From NCBI GenBank assembly GCA_013396915.1, contig VWZL01002558.1, positions 807,021 to 871,020 of the forward strand: 64,000 nt of DNA. Reading direction: 5' to 3'. The notes beneath the pieces were generated by a model. The model worked only from the letters and a program-made list of their open reading frames with translations, ran no database searches and was not told the DNA's origin. Of this stretch, positions 62,337 through 64,000 are shown piece by piece (within the stretch, counting starts at the first letter, position 1; every line of letters starts with the position of its first letter). The DNA is from Stercorarius parasiticus. Lineage: Eukaryota > Chordata > Aves > Charadriiformes > Stercorariidae. Both the position numbers and the translations under genes were made by a program.

Positions 62337-63346
62337 TTTTTTTTTCCATAGTACCTAACAGCTAGTTTGGAGAAAGGCTTAAATAAAGATTAATTTTATG
62401 TAATGGTACCTTTAATTAGAAGAAATTACTATGAAGAGGCCAACTATTCAATCCTTTGGTAATCAGCAAACTGCTCTGCTCATATCAAGAGAAGACATAC
62501 AGCTTGATTACTTCGCAAAGAATTACTGTATTTTCACACACACATCATTTAGACAACCTGAATTCCTTCAAGTATACTGCTCCTTGAAAACAACTTCTCA
62601 CATAGTCTGCAAAAATTCAAAGCAAGCAGTTAGCACGTAAGAGGAATAAGCCTCCAGGGGGATAAAAAGAAAGGTATCTGACAGAGAGAAAGAAAAACTT
62701 GGATAAACTTCCTGTTTTATCTGTAAAGATGTCTATGCTGTAGCTCTGCTAAACTAAAAAAGTTTGGTTTGTTTATTAATTTTTAAACAGTCCAGAAGCA
62801 TTGCAGCAGCATTTTACTTTCTCGAAGACAAAGCTAAAGAACAAGCATAAAGAAATACAACAAACGTTATTTGTCACCGAGATTCTCTTTTTTCAGTTAC
62901 TATTTATTGTTAGCAGTGCTAACAAACCCATGTCCATGCATCTTTACACCTTGGAAGTTTTCTGAAAAGCAGAGTTAATGCTGTACTACAAAGGGCCGTA
63001 ACTTCTTCTCATATTCTCATGTCAGAAGAAAAAACCAAGAGGACAGGAACCTAGGGCAGTCATTTTGAAACACCAAGGCAAAAATGTGTCCACTAACAAG
63101 CCGTGATGATTCAGTAGCCCATTTTCTCTCTGAGGATGCTCTATTTACTCTCAATTACTGGAGTCCATCAAGAAGAACAAAGCATAAGCTAAGAGACTCA
63201 TCAATCAAGAATTTTTTAGAACTATCTTCCCAATGAAATTATCTAATATATACAAAAGTAGGACTGAATATATCTCTGAGAAAATACCGCAGAAACAGGT
63301 CATCAAGCTTATGTGAGATGGGATGTTAAAATCCAGAATAACTTTC

Positions 63347-63366
63347 ATATATACATATGTATATAT
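63347..63366. repeat. 20-bp perfect AT-rich palindrome
   Basis: The sequence centred on CATATG reads the same on both strands for 20 bases. It is simple TA/CA alternation in a SCAF8 intron and needs no function. Confidence 0.9.
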
Positions 63367-64000
63367 CATCTAATCCATTTAAAGTAAGTCCTCCTTTTTA
63401 TTTTTTCCCATATTGTTAGAATATGTTCAAATAATGCATTTATAAAATGCTGCTGCTCAGAAAAAATATGTATTTTAGAAAAACAACCTGTCTCATCTTT
63501 AAAATATTATTATTCATCATTTATATTCTATCACGACCTAAACCACTGTATGATTCTATGATGACAAAGCAGAAAGGAAGATAGCAGAATATGTGCTATT
63601 TAATCATTTGAGAAAAGGAACAAGTGGAAAATAGTTAACAATTTATGATACGCAAAAAAGTTATTTAGTTAAACTGAGACCAGAGAAAACCAAAGAACTT
63701 CCAGCAAAGATAGGCAAGTGTGCACCATGAACTTTGCTTCAATTTAAGTAACATAGTAGATATGAAAGGGAAAAATCTGAACTGAAATGTCTTGATTTTT
63801 AAATAAATTCTAGCAGAACACTCTCTACAATAAAGCAATAGAAATTAAAACAAATTAAATATTAGGATACCTAGGTTAACCCACCACACACAGACATATG
63901 TAAGTATAGAACTTTCCATGAACGCTACACCTGTTACTTAAATTACCTAAGAAGAGAATATGTTCAGAAAAAGCAATGGGAATGATTGAAGACATGAAAA

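Larger units (their letters stand above)
59787..64000 (-). other. SCAF8 intron (partial, at least 4.2 kb)
   Basis: This is the part of the next upstream SCAF8 intron that lies in the window. It holds a plus-strand CR1 at 60090-62336. The rest, 59787-60089 and 62337-64000, is AT-rich. I looked for the expected upstream exon (Pro/Thr-rich, then Gln/Ala-rich) on the minus strand and did not find it. A 30-base match to a CR1 tail occurs at 63534-63563. Confidence 0.75.

Noticed and set aside
59787..64000. Expected upstream SCAF8 exon (Pro/Thr- then Gln/Ala-rich)
   Set aside because: I searched the minus strand and found no matching peptide; it must lie beyond the window.

Overview
The window is vertebrate nuclear DNA, most likely from a bird. 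Three things point there: CR1 LINE copies of several ages and both orientations, an LTR with avian-type ends and internal sequence, and compact introns in a conserved vertebrate gene. There is no bacterial operon structure and no CRISPR array. A 95-base run of N marks an assembly gap.

The only protein-coding gene I can support is SCAF8 (SR-related CTD-associated factor 8, formerly RBM16), on the minus strand. Thirteen coding exons lie between 59786 and 42806, followed by a 3' UTR that probably ends near 42.1 or 41.8 kb. All twelve introns inside the window have GT/AG boundaries. The joined exons are 3285 nt, a multiple of three, and encode 1094 residues plus stop. The first in-window exon begins on a codon boundary. 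The N-terminal part, roughly 260 residues including the CTD-interacting domain, must lie beyond 64000. What is present is, in order: a Q-rich segment, an acidic segment, an RS domain, one RRM split over two exons, a proline-rich region, a 13-unit serine-rich repeat, a 5-unit Arg/Asp repeat and an acidic C-terminus.

Region by region: 1-41.8 kb is intergenic DNA downstream of SCAF8. It holds an old minus-strand CR1 (about 3.25-4.17 kb, with a small oppositely oriented CR1 tail inside it), a CR1 3' end (6.58-6.78 kb), a longer plus-strand CR1 with broken reverse transcriptase (about 10.4-12.28 kb, containing the gap), a MIR-like SINE (20.43-20.55 kb) and otherwise mostly AT-rich unique sequence. 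In mammals TIAM2 lies downstream of SCAF8 in the same orientation. No TIAM2 coding exon is visible, so this stretch may be spacer, regulatory DNA or non-coding 5' exons of that neighbour. 41.8-59.8 kb is the SCAF8 gene body, with a solo LTR in one intron and an (AC)n microsatellite in another. 59.8-64 kb is more SCAF8 intron and carries a second plus-strand CR1 (60.09-62.34 kb).

The main points of interest are the in-frame 45-nt coding minisatellite in the last SCAF8 exon, weak splice sites beside the RS-domain and neighbouring exons, the antisense solo LTR with its own TATA-like and poly(A) signals, the nested CR1 pieces, and a canonical G-quadruplex motif in the intergenic part. I found no clearly new biological system.
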